The notes below the pieces were generated by a model. It had not been told where the DNA came from. It did no database searches and worked only from the letters and a program-made list of their open reading frames with translations. Source: Stenotrophomonas sp. 364 (GTDB lineage Bacteria; Pseudomonadota; Gammaproteobacteria; Xanthomonadales; Xanthomonadaceae). From it: DNA of 64,000 bases. Below, piece after piece: positions 8,422 to 16,542 of the stretch; position 1 is the stretch's first letter, and each line of letters opens with the position of its first letter. The position numbers were made by a program, and so were the translations under genes. The stretch covers positions 3,636,001 to 3,700,000 of the forward strand of contig NZ_CP047135.1 in assembly GCF_009832905.1 (NCBI RefSeq), read 5' to 3'.

Positions 8422-9648
8422 TCAATCCTTCACGATCTGCGGCGATCCAAAGCCCAGACCCACGATGCGGCCGGCAAGTTCCGATGCACTGGCGTGGTCG
8501 GCGGCCGGAACCCGCAGGCGCCACAGGGTGCGGCCCCCGCTGACGATGTCGCTGATGCTGGCCCCGACAATGCCGGCCGAGGACAACTGCCCCAGCGCGC
8601 GGGTGGCGTTGTCGCGGCTGGCGAAGCTGGCCACCTGCAGGAACACGTTGCCCACCTGCTGTTGCAGGGTACTTGCCGGGACAGGCGCGGCGGCCGGTGC
8701 CGGGCGCGGCGCCGGGCGGGCGGCAGCGGCAACGGCCACCGGGGCGGCGGGCAGCGCGCTCACCGTGACCGGGGCATCGTCGATCTGTGCGGCCTGGGTG
8801 GCGGCCGGACGGCCCGCGCTGGGCGAGGGCGGCGACGGCAGCCGGCCCACCAGTTTGTCCATGTCGCTGGGCGTGCGCGCCGGCGCGGCGCTGGCCACGC
8901 TGGCGGCGGCCACGGCACGGCGTTCGCGGCGCGAGGGCTTGTCAGCCAGCAGGTTGTCGTCGCCCGGGCTGAGCGCACGTACTTCCACGTTGCCGGTGCC
9001 GCGCTGGGTGATGCCAAGGCGCACGGCGGCGGCATAGCTCAGGTCGACCACGCGGCCATCATGGAACGGCCCGCGGTCGTTGACCCGCACGATCACCGAT
9101 TCGCCGTTGTCCAGGTTGGTCACCCGGGCGAAGCTGGGCAGCGGCAGGGTCTTGTGCGCGGCGGTGAAGGCGTACATGTCGTACACCTCGCGGTTGGAGG
9201 TCAGCCGGCCGTGGAACTTGGCGCCGTAATACGAGGCGGTGCCCTTCTCGGCATAGCCGCTGGTCTTGTCCAGCACCTGGTACTGCTTGCCCAGCACGAC
9301 ATACGGCGATTTGTTGCCCACCGGCGAGCGCGGCAGGTCGACCACGTCCGGCTCGGGAATGCAGGCCACGTTCGGAACATAGGTGGGCGTGCTGTCGTTG
9401 ACGCCCGGCTTGTACAGCCCGCCGGCGCGGTAGTCGCCGCGGGTGCTGGGATCTTCGGTGGCCGCCTTGTACGGCGAGCCGTCCGGGCAATGGGCCGGGC
9501 GTCCGCCCTTGCCCTTGCCCTGCACCAGGGTGCCGCCGGGCTTGGCGGTAACGGCGCTGGCCGGCTTCTTGGGCGCGCTGCTGCAGGCGGCAAGCGCCAG
9601 GATCAGCAGACCGGGAACCAGCCATCTGCAGCGTGCGCGTGCGTTCAT
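8422..9648 (-). CDS. rlpA: Septal ring lytic transglycosylase RlpA
   Basis: A 408-residue lipoprotein with lipobox L-A-A-C (Cys22). The double-psi beta-barrel lies at about 134-215 (GTASYYGAKFHGRLTSNREV, later VNDRGPFHDGR), followed by an Ala/Pro-rich linker and a C-terminal SPOR domain (about 330-408) that binds denuded glycans at the septum. The barrel motif matches active RlpA transglycosylases. The ATG overlaps the mltB stop by four bases (ATGA), so the two are probably translationally coupled. It is longer than E. coli RlpA because of the linker. Confidence 0.93.
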   Translation of the reverse strand: MNARARCRWLVPGLLILALAACSSAPKKPASAVTAKPGGTLVQGKGKGGRPAHCPDGSPYKAATEDPSTRGDYRAGGLYKPGVNDSTPTYVPNVACIPEPDVVDLPRSPVGNKSPYVVLGKQYQVLDKTSGYAEKGTASYYGAKFHGRLTSNREVYDMYAFTAAHKTLPLPSFARVTNLDNGESVIVRVNDRGPFHDGRVVDLSYAAAVRLGITQRGTGNVEVRALSPGDDNLLADKPSRRERRAVAAASVASAAPARTPSDMDKLVGRLPSPPSPSAGRPAATQAAQIDDAPVTVSALPAAPVAVAAAARPAPRPAPAAAPVPASTLQQQVGNVFLQVASFASRDNATRALGQLSSAGIVGASISDIVSGGRTLWRLRVPAADHASASELAGRIVGLGFGSPQIVKD

Positions 9649-10790
9649 GCCGGGGGCAGCTCCTGTCCGGCGATGGCCTGGGACAACTGGAACACGGCCA
9701 TCGCGTACATCTTGGAGAGGTTGTAACGGGTGATTGCGTAGTAGTTCTGGAAGCCCAGCCAGTACTGCTTGCCGGCGCTGCCTTCCAGCGTGATCGGGGT
9801 GGCGGTGAGCCCGGCCGGCACGCTCACGCTGGGCTGGTAACCGCGCTGGGCCAACGCGGACAGGGTCCAGGTGGGCGCCCAGTCGGTGGGATTGAATTCC
9901 TCGCGTCCCGCGGCCAGCGTGGCCGGTACCGCCACCGGGCCGCCGCGCACCCAGCCGCCCTTCTTGACGAAGTAGTTGGCGATCGAAGAGAACACGTCGT
10001 CGTAGCTGTTGAACAGGTCACGGCGGCCATCGCCGTTGCCGTCCACCGCGAAGTCCTGGTAGCTGGACGGCATGAACTGGCCCATGCCCATCGCACCGGC
10101 GTAGCTGCCCTTGATCGCAGTGATGTCCAGCTTCTCGTCGCGGGTCAGCGCGAACAGGCGCGCCAGCTCATCGCGGAAATACAGTTCGCGGCGCACTTCG
10201 CGCTCCAGCTTGGCCGGATCGCCGCTGCGCGGGTACTTGAAGGCCAGCGTATACAGCGCGTCGAGCACGCGGTAACTGCCGGTATTGCGGCCATAGCTGG
10301 TTTCAACGCCGATGATGGCCACGATCACTTCGGCCGGCACGCCCGTGCGCTGCTGTACGCGGGTGAGTTCGTCGCGGTGTTCGGCCAGGAACTTGCGGCC
10401 GCCGTCGATCCGCGACTGGCTGATGAACATCGGCCGGTACTCGTTCCACGGTTTGACCCGCTCGGCCGGACGCGACATCGCGGCGATGATCGGGTCGCGG
10501 ATCTGCGCCTGGGCCAGCGTCGCTTCGATCTGCGCGGCCGGAATGCCGTAGCGCTGGGCGGTATCACGCACGAAGTTGGCGCGGGCCACCTCGAACGGCA
10601 CCGGGGTCAGGTCGACCGGCGCGGCGGTGGCCGCAGCGGCCTCCGGCGCAGCTTCCGCCGGGCCCTTCTGCCCGGGCACCGGCTTGTTCGGTGCACCCGA
10701 TGCCTGCGGTGACGGTGACGGAGAGGGCGGTTGGGTCGCGCAGGCGACCAAACCGAGCGTAAGCATGCAGGCCAGAGTGCGTCGAATCAT
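9645..10790 (-). CDS. mltB: Membrane-bound lytic murein transglycosylase B
   Basis: A 381-residue lipoprotein (lipobox L-V-A-C, Cys17) of the SLT family 3 type that cleaves glycan strands with 1,6-anhydro ends. The catalytic Glu163 lies in VAIIGVETSYGRNTGS, the MltB signature; MGMGQFMPSSYQ and GDGRRDLFNSYDDVFSSIANYF further support the family. A Pro/Ser linker follows the lipid anchor. It is the first gene of mltB-rlpA-dacC, preceded by a 757-base gene-free stretch. Confidence 0.95.
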   Translation of the reverse strand: MIRRTLACMLTLGLVACATQPPSPSPSPQASGAPNKPVPGQKGPAEAAPEAAAATAAPVDLTPVPFEVARANFVRDTAQRYGIPAAQIEATLAQAQIRDPIIAAMSRPAERVKPWNEYRPMFISQSRIDGGRKFLAEHRDELTRVQQRTGVPAEVIVAIIGVETSYGRNTGSYRVLDALYTLAFKYPRSGDPAKLEREVRRELYFRDELARLFALTRDEKLDITAIKGSYAGAMGMGQFMPSSYQDFAVDGNGDGRRDLFNSYDDVFSSIANYFVKKGGWVRGGPVAVPATLAAGREEFNPTDWAPTWTLSALAQRGYQPSVSVPAGLTATPITLEGSAGKQYWLGFQNYYAITRYNLSKMYAMAVFQLSQAIAGQELPPA

Positions 10791-11429
10791 CGCGGCAGGT
10801 TAGCAGGTCAAGGATGAATTAAAACCCCTAAGACCATGAATCACAACGAATTGCGTCAGCCAGCGCCGACTCGTTAAGCCCGTGTGTATTTCGACCGTGA
10901 TCGCAGCCCCATTCAGATAAAGCCGGGAAGCACCTGGCGCCAGCGGCGGTCGAGGTTGAACGCGCGCGTCGGCTGCGGGGGAACCGAACACCCCGATAGG
11001 ATCGCGCAGGCCGATGGCCAAAAAGGTCGTGCCGGCTGCGCCCCCATCCCCATGGACGCAACCGGCCAAACCGACCAGGTCGGTACCAGCGCGGCGCGCA
11101 ACTCCCCAGCGCGCGCCTCGCTCCTTGTACCCGTAAGGTCAACTACTCCCCGTCAAGCTCCCCAGATGCAGCGCTTGGCTCACTGCACCCTGCTGACGGG
11201 CCGCCATTGTGCAGGCCGTTTACGACAAGTCCATTGATCAGGATCAAGCGACGTCATATGTGTGCGCCACATCCCACTTTTGCGCCACTTTCTTGACGAA
11301 ACCTGCACCAAACACGACAGCAGATGACGCGCATTCCGCAATTCTGCGGATGGCGTGCGCTGGGCGGGTGCCGTGCGTCGGCAATGGTCGCCACGTTTTT
11401 GGGCCATCCCTTCCGAACAATGTTCAGAG
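10791..11429. other. Long gene-free region upstream of mltB
   Basis: About 640 bases without a supportable open frame; the frames present are short and arginine-rich, as expected from GC-rich noncoding DNA. It contains one FNR-type palindrome (11234-11247) and GC-rich potential hairpins around 11080-11200 (for example GCGCGGCGCGC and repeated CTCCCC). It could be an extended mltB leader or hold a small RNA; I recognise no known RNA family here. Confidence 0.5.
11234..11247. promoter_or_regulatory. FNR/Anr-type binding site (perfect consensus)
   Basis: TTGAT-CAGG-ATCAA matches the FNR/Anr consensus TTGAT-N4-ATCAA exactly. It lies 444 bases upstream of mltB and 300 bases past the end of the second rodA, so its target is unclear; an unannotated RNA on either strand is possible. 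Confidence 0.55.
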
Positions 11430-11545
11430 CGGCCGACCAACGGTCGGCTCTACCTCCGGGGGCGCTTCTGTGTTGGTGCAGCCGACCAACGGTCGGCTCT
11501 ACCTCCGGCCGGGTGTGGCAGCCGCCGGCCAGCGGCCGGCCTTAC
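11430..11545 (-). repeat. Three SMAG-type palindromes
   Basis: Two minus-orientation copies (11430-11453, 11479-11502) with core GCCGACC-AAC-GGTCGGC followed by CTAC, and a GCCGGCC variant at 11521-11545 ending CTTAC. They lie immediately downstream of the rodA-2 stop codon. Confidence 0.85.
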
Positions 11546-11547
11546 CG

Positions 11548-12678
11548 TCAGGTGCCGGCCGTCAGTGGCCCGTGGCGCTGCCGGCCGTGGATGGGCTTTC
11601 TGCCCTGCACCGCCATGACCAGCCCGAAGCCGGCCAGCAGCGACACCGCCGACGTGCCGCCATAACTGATCAGCGGCATCGGCACCCCCACCACCGGCAG
11701 CAGGCCGGAGATCATCCCGCCGTTGACGAGCACGTAGACGAAGAACACCAGACCGGTGGTCCCGGCCAGCAGCCGGGCGTAGCCGCAGCGCGTGCCCGCC
11801 GCGATCCACAGGCAGCGCGCGATGACGAACGGGAACAGCCCCAGTACCGCCAGCACCCCGACCCAGCCGAACTCCTCGGCCAGCACCGAGAACGCGAAAT
11901 CGGTGGTGTACTCCGGCAGGAAATCCAGCGCGGCCTGGGTGCCCTGCCCCCAGCCTTTGCCGTGCATGCCACCGGAGCCAATGGCGATGCGCGACTGGAT
12001 GATGTTCCAGCCGGTCCCGAGCGGATCGTTCTCCGGGTACAGGAACGTCAGCACACGGTCCTTCTGGTACTGCCGCAGCAGCCCGAACCACGCCAGCGGT
12101 GCTGCAACCGACACCCCGCCCAGCGCCAGCGCCACCCAGCCCCAGTGCAGACCCGCCAACAGCAGCGCGAACATCCCACTGGCCGTCACCAGCGTGGCCG
12201 TGCCCAGGTTCGGTTGCAGCAGGATCAACACCGCCGGCACTCCGATCAACAGCGCGGCCACCAGCACCACCTTCGGCCGCGGCGGTAGCGTCTGCCGGTG
12301 CAGATACCAGGCCATCATCATCGGCAGACTGAGCTTGAGCAGTTCCGACGGCTGCAGGTAGAACGCCCCCAGGTTCAACCAGCGCTGCCCGTATTTCCCC
12401 GTACCCACCACATACACCGCCAGCAGCGGCAGCAGCGACACCGCATAGATCCAGGGCGACCACGCACGCAATTGCAGCACCGGCAGCCGCGACAACCCCC
12501 ACATCGCCGCCAGCCCCGCCGCAAAACGCATGGCCTGCGCCTGCACCGGCCCTTCCACGCTGTGCAACACCGCCAGGCTGGCCAGCATCAACAGGCACAA
12601 CGCGACCAGCAGCGGAAGATCCAGCGAATGCAGGAAAAAATGAAACGCGGCGCGTACGCGCTGCAGGTGTTCGACCAT
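11548..12678 (-). CDS. rodA2: Second RodA-like SEDS glycosyltransferase
   Basis: A 376-residue integral membrane protein with about ten membrane segments, a clear paralogue of the rodA next to it (long identical blocks such as VLVNGGMISGLLPVVGVPMP). SEDS proteins polymerise glycan from lipid II together with a class B PBP. The catalytic Asp is kept (Asp260 in TTDFAFSVLAEEFG) and so is QPSELLK, but the near-invariant LQPDxGT motif reads LQPNLGT (Asn157). AGGAGT eight bases before the ATG at 12678 fixes the start; the open frame continues 15 codons further upstream. It may be a specialised or regulatory copy. Confidence 0.88.
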   Translation of the reverse strand: MVEHLQRVRAAFHFFLHSLDLPLLVALCLLMLASLAVLHSVEGPVQAQAMRFAAGLAAMWGLSRLPVLQLRAWSPWIYAVSLLPLLAVYVVGTGKYGQRWLNLGAFYLQPSELLKLSLPMMMAWYLHRQTLPPRPKVVLVAALLIGVPAVLILLQPNLGTATLVTASGMFALLLAGLHWGWVALALGGVSVAAPLAWFGLLRQYQKDRVLTFLYPENDPLGTGWNIIQSRIAIGSGGMHGKGWGQGTQAALDFLPEYTTDFAFSVLAEEFGWVGVLAVLGLFPFVIARCLWIAAGTRCGYARLLAGTTGLVFFVYVLVNGGMISGLLPVVGVPMPLISYGGTSAVSLLAGFGLVMAVQGRKPIHGRQRHGPLTAGT

Positions 12679-12855
12679 AGGGGCGACTCCTGGAAATGCG
12701 CGACGCACAGCAAACGGCGACACGGCAACAAAAAGCGGACCCGAGCGGCCCGGCGCAAGCGGACGACCCTAGCATGCAGTCCGTTGGGCAACCTGAGTCA
12801 CGCCCAACCTACGGCTGGCGTGCGGTGGGTCATGTTGTCGCCGAATACAGAAGAG

Positions 12856-12879
12856 CAGCCGGGCAGAGCCCGGCGCTAC
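12856..12879 (-). repeat. SMAG-type palindrome between the rodA copies
   Basis: GCCGGGCAGAGCCCGGCG followed by CTAC. It lies three bases beyond the rodA-1 stop codon, in the 205-base gap separating the paralogues; nothing else is recognised in the gap. Confidence 0.8.
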
Positions 12880-12882
12880 GGG

Positions 12883-13995
12883 CTAGCCGTAGCCGCCGTG
12901 CACCGGCTGGTGGCTGCGTGCGGCCATCACCAGCCCGAAGCCGGCCAGCAGCGACACCGCCGACGTGCCGCCGTAGCTGATCAGCGGCATCGGCACGCCC
13001 ACCACCGGCAGCAGCCCGGAAATCATGCCGCCGTTCACCAGCACGTAGACGAAGAAGGCCAATCCCGTCGCGCCCGCCAACAAGCGCGAATACGAATCCC
13101 GCGACTGCGACGCGATCCACAGGCAACGCCCGATCACCACCAGATACAGCACCAGCACCGTGGCCACGCCGATCCAGCCAAATTCCTCGCTCAGCACCGA
13201 GAACGCAAAGTCCGTCGTCTGCTCGGGAATGAAGTTCAGGTGCGACTGCGACCCCTGGCCCCAGCCCTTCCCGTCGAACCCGCCCGACCCGATCGCGATC
13301 TTGGACTGGATGATGTTCCAGCCCGCGCCCAGCGCGTCCATCTCCGGGTCCAGGAACATCATGATCCGGTCCTTCTGGTAGGGACGCAGCAGCCAGATCC
13401 ACGCCACCGGCGCCGCTGCCGCCACACCGCCCACCGCCACCCCTACCCACCACCACGGCAGGCCGCCCAGCAGCAGCACGAACGCACCGCTCGCCGCGAT
13501 CAGCACCCCGGTCCCGAAGTCCGGCTGCAGCATCACCAGCCCGGTCGGCACCCCGATGATCACCGCACTCACCATCACCGTGGAAAAACGCGGCGGCAGC
13601 GGCATCTTGTGCAGGTACCAGGCCACCATCATCGGCAGGCTCACCTTCAACAGCTCGGCCGGCTGCAGGTAAAACAGCTTCAGATCCAGCCACTGCCGCC
13701 CGTACTTGCCCGTGCCCAGCACGAACACCGCCAGCAGCGGGATCATCGAAATCGCATAGATCAGCGGCGTGGCCGAGCGGATGCGCAGGATCGAAGCACG
13801 CGAGATGGCCCACATCGCCCCCAGCCCGACCACGAAACGCGCGCCCTGGGCGAACACCAGCCCGTCGCCGCCGGCGCTCTTCAGCACCGCCAGCCCGATC
13901 AGCATCAGCGCCCCCAGCGCCAGGCACAGCACCCAGTCCAGCGAACTGCTGAAACGCACGACCATGTCGGTCGCCCAACGCAGGAACACCTTCAT
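12883..13995 (-). CDS. rodA: Rod-shape SEDS glycosyltransferase RodA
   Basis: The canonical copy: 370 residues, the same length as E. coli RodA, with Asp262 in TTDFAFSVLSEEFG at the same number as the E. coli catalytic residue, Glu114 in QPAELLK and Asp159 in LQPDFGT. It polymerises lateral-wall glycan with PBP2 in the elongasome. The ATG overlaps the mrdA stop by four bases (ATGA), as expected for a coupled mrdA-rodA pair. Codons upstream of 13995 are the mrdA tail in another frame. Confidence 0.96.
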   Translation of the reverse strand: MKVFLRWATDMVVRFSSSLDWVLCLALGALMLIGLAVLKSAGGDGLVFAQGARFVVGLGAMWAISRASILRIRSATPLIYAISMIPLLAVFVLGTGKYGRQWLDLKLFYLQPAELLKVSLPMMVAWYLHKMPLPPRFSTVMVSAVIIGVPTGLVMLQPDFGTGVLIAASGAFVLLLGGLPWWWVGVAVGGVAAAAPVAWIWLLRPYQKDRIMMFLDPEMDALGAGWNIIQSKIAIGSGGFDGKGWGQGSQSHLNFIPEQTTDFAFSVLSEEFGWIGVATVLVLYLVVIGRCLWIASQSRDSYSRLLAGATGLAFFVYVLVNGGMISGLLPVVGVPMPLISYGGTSAVSLLAGFGLVMAARSHQPVHGGYG

Positions 13996-16055
13996 CGTGA
14001 GCGCTCCGGCGCAGTAGGCGGGGCCGTGGCGGCAGGCACCGGTGTGCCGGGCACCGGCGATGGCACCGGGGCTACCGGCAGGCCGACCTGGACCGGCAGC
14101 GACTCCAGCGCCGCCGCCGCCGCATCGCCGGCCGCACGCGCGCTGTTGTCGCTGCTCTCGAAGCCGGTGATGCCGATCGCCGTCGTGCCGCGCTCGCTGT
14201 CCAGCGGCTCCAGCCCGTCGGGCATCTTGCCCAGCAGCCACGCATCGAACAGCTTGCGCGCGATCGGCGCGGCCGCCGAGCCACCGTAACCGCCGCCCTC
14301 GACCGCGATCGCCACGGCGATCACCGGGTTCTCGGCCGGCGCGAAGCCGACGAACAGCGAACGGTGGCGCAGGTGCATGGGCAGGCTCTTGGGGTTCACT
14401 GCGGCGGTACCGCGGCGGCTGATCACCTGTGCCGTACCGGTCTTGCCGGCAATGGTGTACGGCGCGCCGGCCGCGGCGCGCGCGCCACTGCCGCCCGGGC
14501 GCATCGTCCCCATCATGCCTTCGCGCACCGCCTGCAGGTTGCCGGGGCTGGGACTGACCGGCTTGGTCTCGCCGGCCGGCATCGCGGTCCAGTCGGCGTC
14601 GAAGCCGGCACGCTGCTGCATCACCAGGTGTGGCGTGCGCAGCTGGCCGTTGCCGATGCCGCTCACGCCATGCACCAGCTGCAGCGGGGTCACTTTCCAG
14701 TCGCCCTGGCCGATGCTCACGTTGACCGTGTCGCCGGGGTACCAGCGTTCCTTGCGCGTTTTGTACTTGTGCTGGGGCGAGGGCAGGATGCCGCCGATCT
14801 CGCCGGTGAGATCGATGCCCGTGGGCGCGCCGAACCCGTAGTAGCCCATGTACTGGTCGAAGCGCTCGATGCCCATGTCCAGCGCCAGCTTGTAGTAATA
14901 CGTGTTCACCGACTGGGTGATCGACTTGCGCAGGTCGGTCCAGCCGTGGCCGCCGCGGTTGGCATCGCCCCAGCCGCGCGAGGTGCCCGGCAGGTAGAAC
15001 ATGCCGGTGGACAGGATCTTGTCTTCCGGCTTGCGCGTGCCGCTGTCCAGGCCGGCCAGGCCGATCAGCGGCTTGATCGTCGAACCAGGGGCCACGCCGC
15101 CCAGCACCAGCCGGTTGAACTGCGGCCGCGACGGGTTGCTGTTGAGGGCCTGGAAATCGGCATGCGAGATGCCGTTGACGAACAGGTTCGGGTCATACGA
15201 CGGCAGGCTGACCATCGCCAGCACTTCGCCGGTGCGCGGGTCCATCGCCACGGCCGCGCCTTCGAACTCGCCGAACGCGGCCACCATCGCCCGTTGCAGG
15301 TCGGCGTCGATGGACAGCCGCAGGTCGCTGCCGGATTGGGCGGCCACCCGGCCGATGGTGCGGATGGCGCGGCCCTGCACGTTGGTCTCGACCTGCTCAT
15401 AGCCGACCTTGCCGCGCAGCTGCGACTCGTAATACCGCTCCAGGCCGGACTTGCCGATATGGGTCAGCGCGGCATTGCCCTCGCCCAGGACCTCCAGGTC
15501 CTTGTCGTCCACCCGGCCCACGTAGCCGATGATGTGCGCGAACAGGTCGCCATAGGGATAGCGACGGGTCAGGTAGGGCTCCAGCTCCACGCCGGGATAG
15601 CGCCAGCGGTCCACCGCGAAGCGCGCCATTTCCTCATCGGTGACCCGCAGCTTGAGCGTGACCGGCAGGAACTTGCGGCGCGCCTTGCGCGACTTGTTGA
15701 AGGTTTCGATGTCCTCCGGACTCAGCGCGAGGATCTTGGCCAGCCCGGCCAGGGTGGCGTCCATGTCCTTGACCTTGTCCGGGGTGATGTCCAGCCGGAA
15801 CGCAGGCACGTTCTCGGCGAGCAGGCGCCCGTTGCGGTCGTAGATCATGCCGCGGCCGGGCACCACCGGACGTGGCTTGATCCGGTTGGCTTCCGAGCGC
15901 GTGGCGTAGATGTCATGGTCCAGCACCTGCAGCTTGAAGTACCAGCCGCCCAAGCCCAGCAGGCAGACCAGCACGCCCAGGAAGCCCAGCGCGGCGCGAC
16001 GCCGGAACTGTTCGCCCTCGGCGTGGGGATTCTTGGCCTGGCGGCGCACGTACAT
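13992..16055 (-). CDS. mrdA: Peptidoglycan transpeptidase PBP2
   Basis: A 687-residue class B penicillin-binding protein that crosslinks lateral-wall peptidoglycan. An N-terminal membrane anchor (about 22-42) is followed by the PBP dimer domain and the transpeptidase with S325-T-I-K328, S382-V-N384 and K538-T-G540. The start at 16055 gives the expected short cytosolic N-terminus MYVRRQAKN; the longer open frame upstream lies within mreD. A Pro/Val/Thr-rich tail follows the catalytic domain. One base separates it from mreD. Confidence 0.96.
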   Translation of the reverse strand: MYVRRQAKNPHAEGEQFRRRAALGFLGVLVCLLGLGGWYFKLQVLDHDIYATRSEANRIKPRPVVPGRGMIYDRNGRLLAENVPAFRLDITPDKVKDMDATLAGLAKILALSPEDIETFNKSRKARRKFLPVTLKLRVTDEEMARFAVDRWRYPGVELEPYLTRRYPYGDLFAHIIGYVGRVDDKDLEVLGEGNAALTHIGKSGLERYYESQLRGKVGYEQVETNVQGRAIRTIGRVAAQSGSDLRLSIDADLQRAMVAAFGEFEGAAVAMDPRTGEVLAMVSLPSYDPNLFVNGISHADFQALNSNPSRPQFNRLVLGGVAPGSTIKPLIGLAGLDSGTRKPEDKILSTGMFYLPGTSRGWGDANRGGHGWTDLRKSITQSVNTYYYKLALDMGIERFDQYMGYYGFGAPTGIDLTGEIGGILPSPQHKYKTRKERWYPGDTVNVSIGQGDWKVTPLQLVHGVSGIGNGQLRTPHLVMQQRAGFDADWTAMPAGETKPVSPSPGNLQAVREGMMGTMRPGGSGARAAAGAPYTIAGKTGTAQVISRRGTAAVNPKSLPMHLRHRSLFVGFAPAENPVIAVAIAVEGGGYGGSAAAPIARKLFDAWLLGKMPDGLEPLDSERGTTAIGITGFESSDNSARAAGDAAAAALESLPVQVGLPVAPVPSPVPGTPVPAATAPPTAPERSR

Positions 16056-16056
16056 G

Positions 16057-16542
16057 TCAGCGCCCGCGACGCCCGAAGCGGACCGCGTCGAGCAGGATGA
16101 ACAGCAGCGGCCACAGGCCCATGCCCAGCAGCGGGGCCCACCAGTACGACCACGGCAGGGTCGGTTCGCCCACCACGATGTGCACCACCGAACTGACGAT
16201 GCGGTCGTTGAACAGCAAGCCGCCAATGGCGAGCATCTGCTGGGACATCGGGAAGAAGCGGATGCGCGCGCGGAAGCGCTGCAGGATGAAGGTGAGCATG
16301 ACCAGGCGCAGCGCCTGTTCGCCCAGCACCCCGCCGTACAGCAGGTCGGCGACCACGCCGCTGGCGAACGCGATGCCCAGCCCGACCCGGTCCGGGGCCT
16401 CGATCACCCAGTAGGCCAGCACCAGCGCCAGCCAGTACGGCCGCAGCGGCTGCAGCAGCGCCGGCAGCGGCAGCAGGCCGAGCAGCAGCGCCAGCACCAC
16501 GCTGAGCGGCAGCACCCACGGTTTGTCGCGCAGGCGGCTCAT
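16057..16542 (-). CDS. mreD: Rod shape-determining protein MreD
   Basis: A 161-residue, highly hydrophobic protein with five or six predicted membrane segments and the MreD pattern (APDRVGLGIAFASGVVADLLYG, later LLFNDRI). It is part of the MreBCD elongation complex in the inner membrane. The ATG overlaps the mreC stop by four bases, indicating coupling. Confidence 0.93.
   Translation of the reverse strand: MSRLRDKPWVLPLSVVLALLLGLLPLPALLQPLRPYWLALVLAYWVIEAPDRVGLGIAFASGVVADLLYGGVLGEQALRLVMLTFILQRFRARIRFFPMSQQMLAIGGLLFNDRIVSSVVHIVVGEPTLPWSYWWAPLLGMGLWPLLFILLDAVRFGRRGR

Noticed and set aside
11080..11200. A known structured RNA (6S, tmRNA or RNase P) in the gap upstream of mltB
   Set aside because: None of the conserved blocks of these RNAs is visible.
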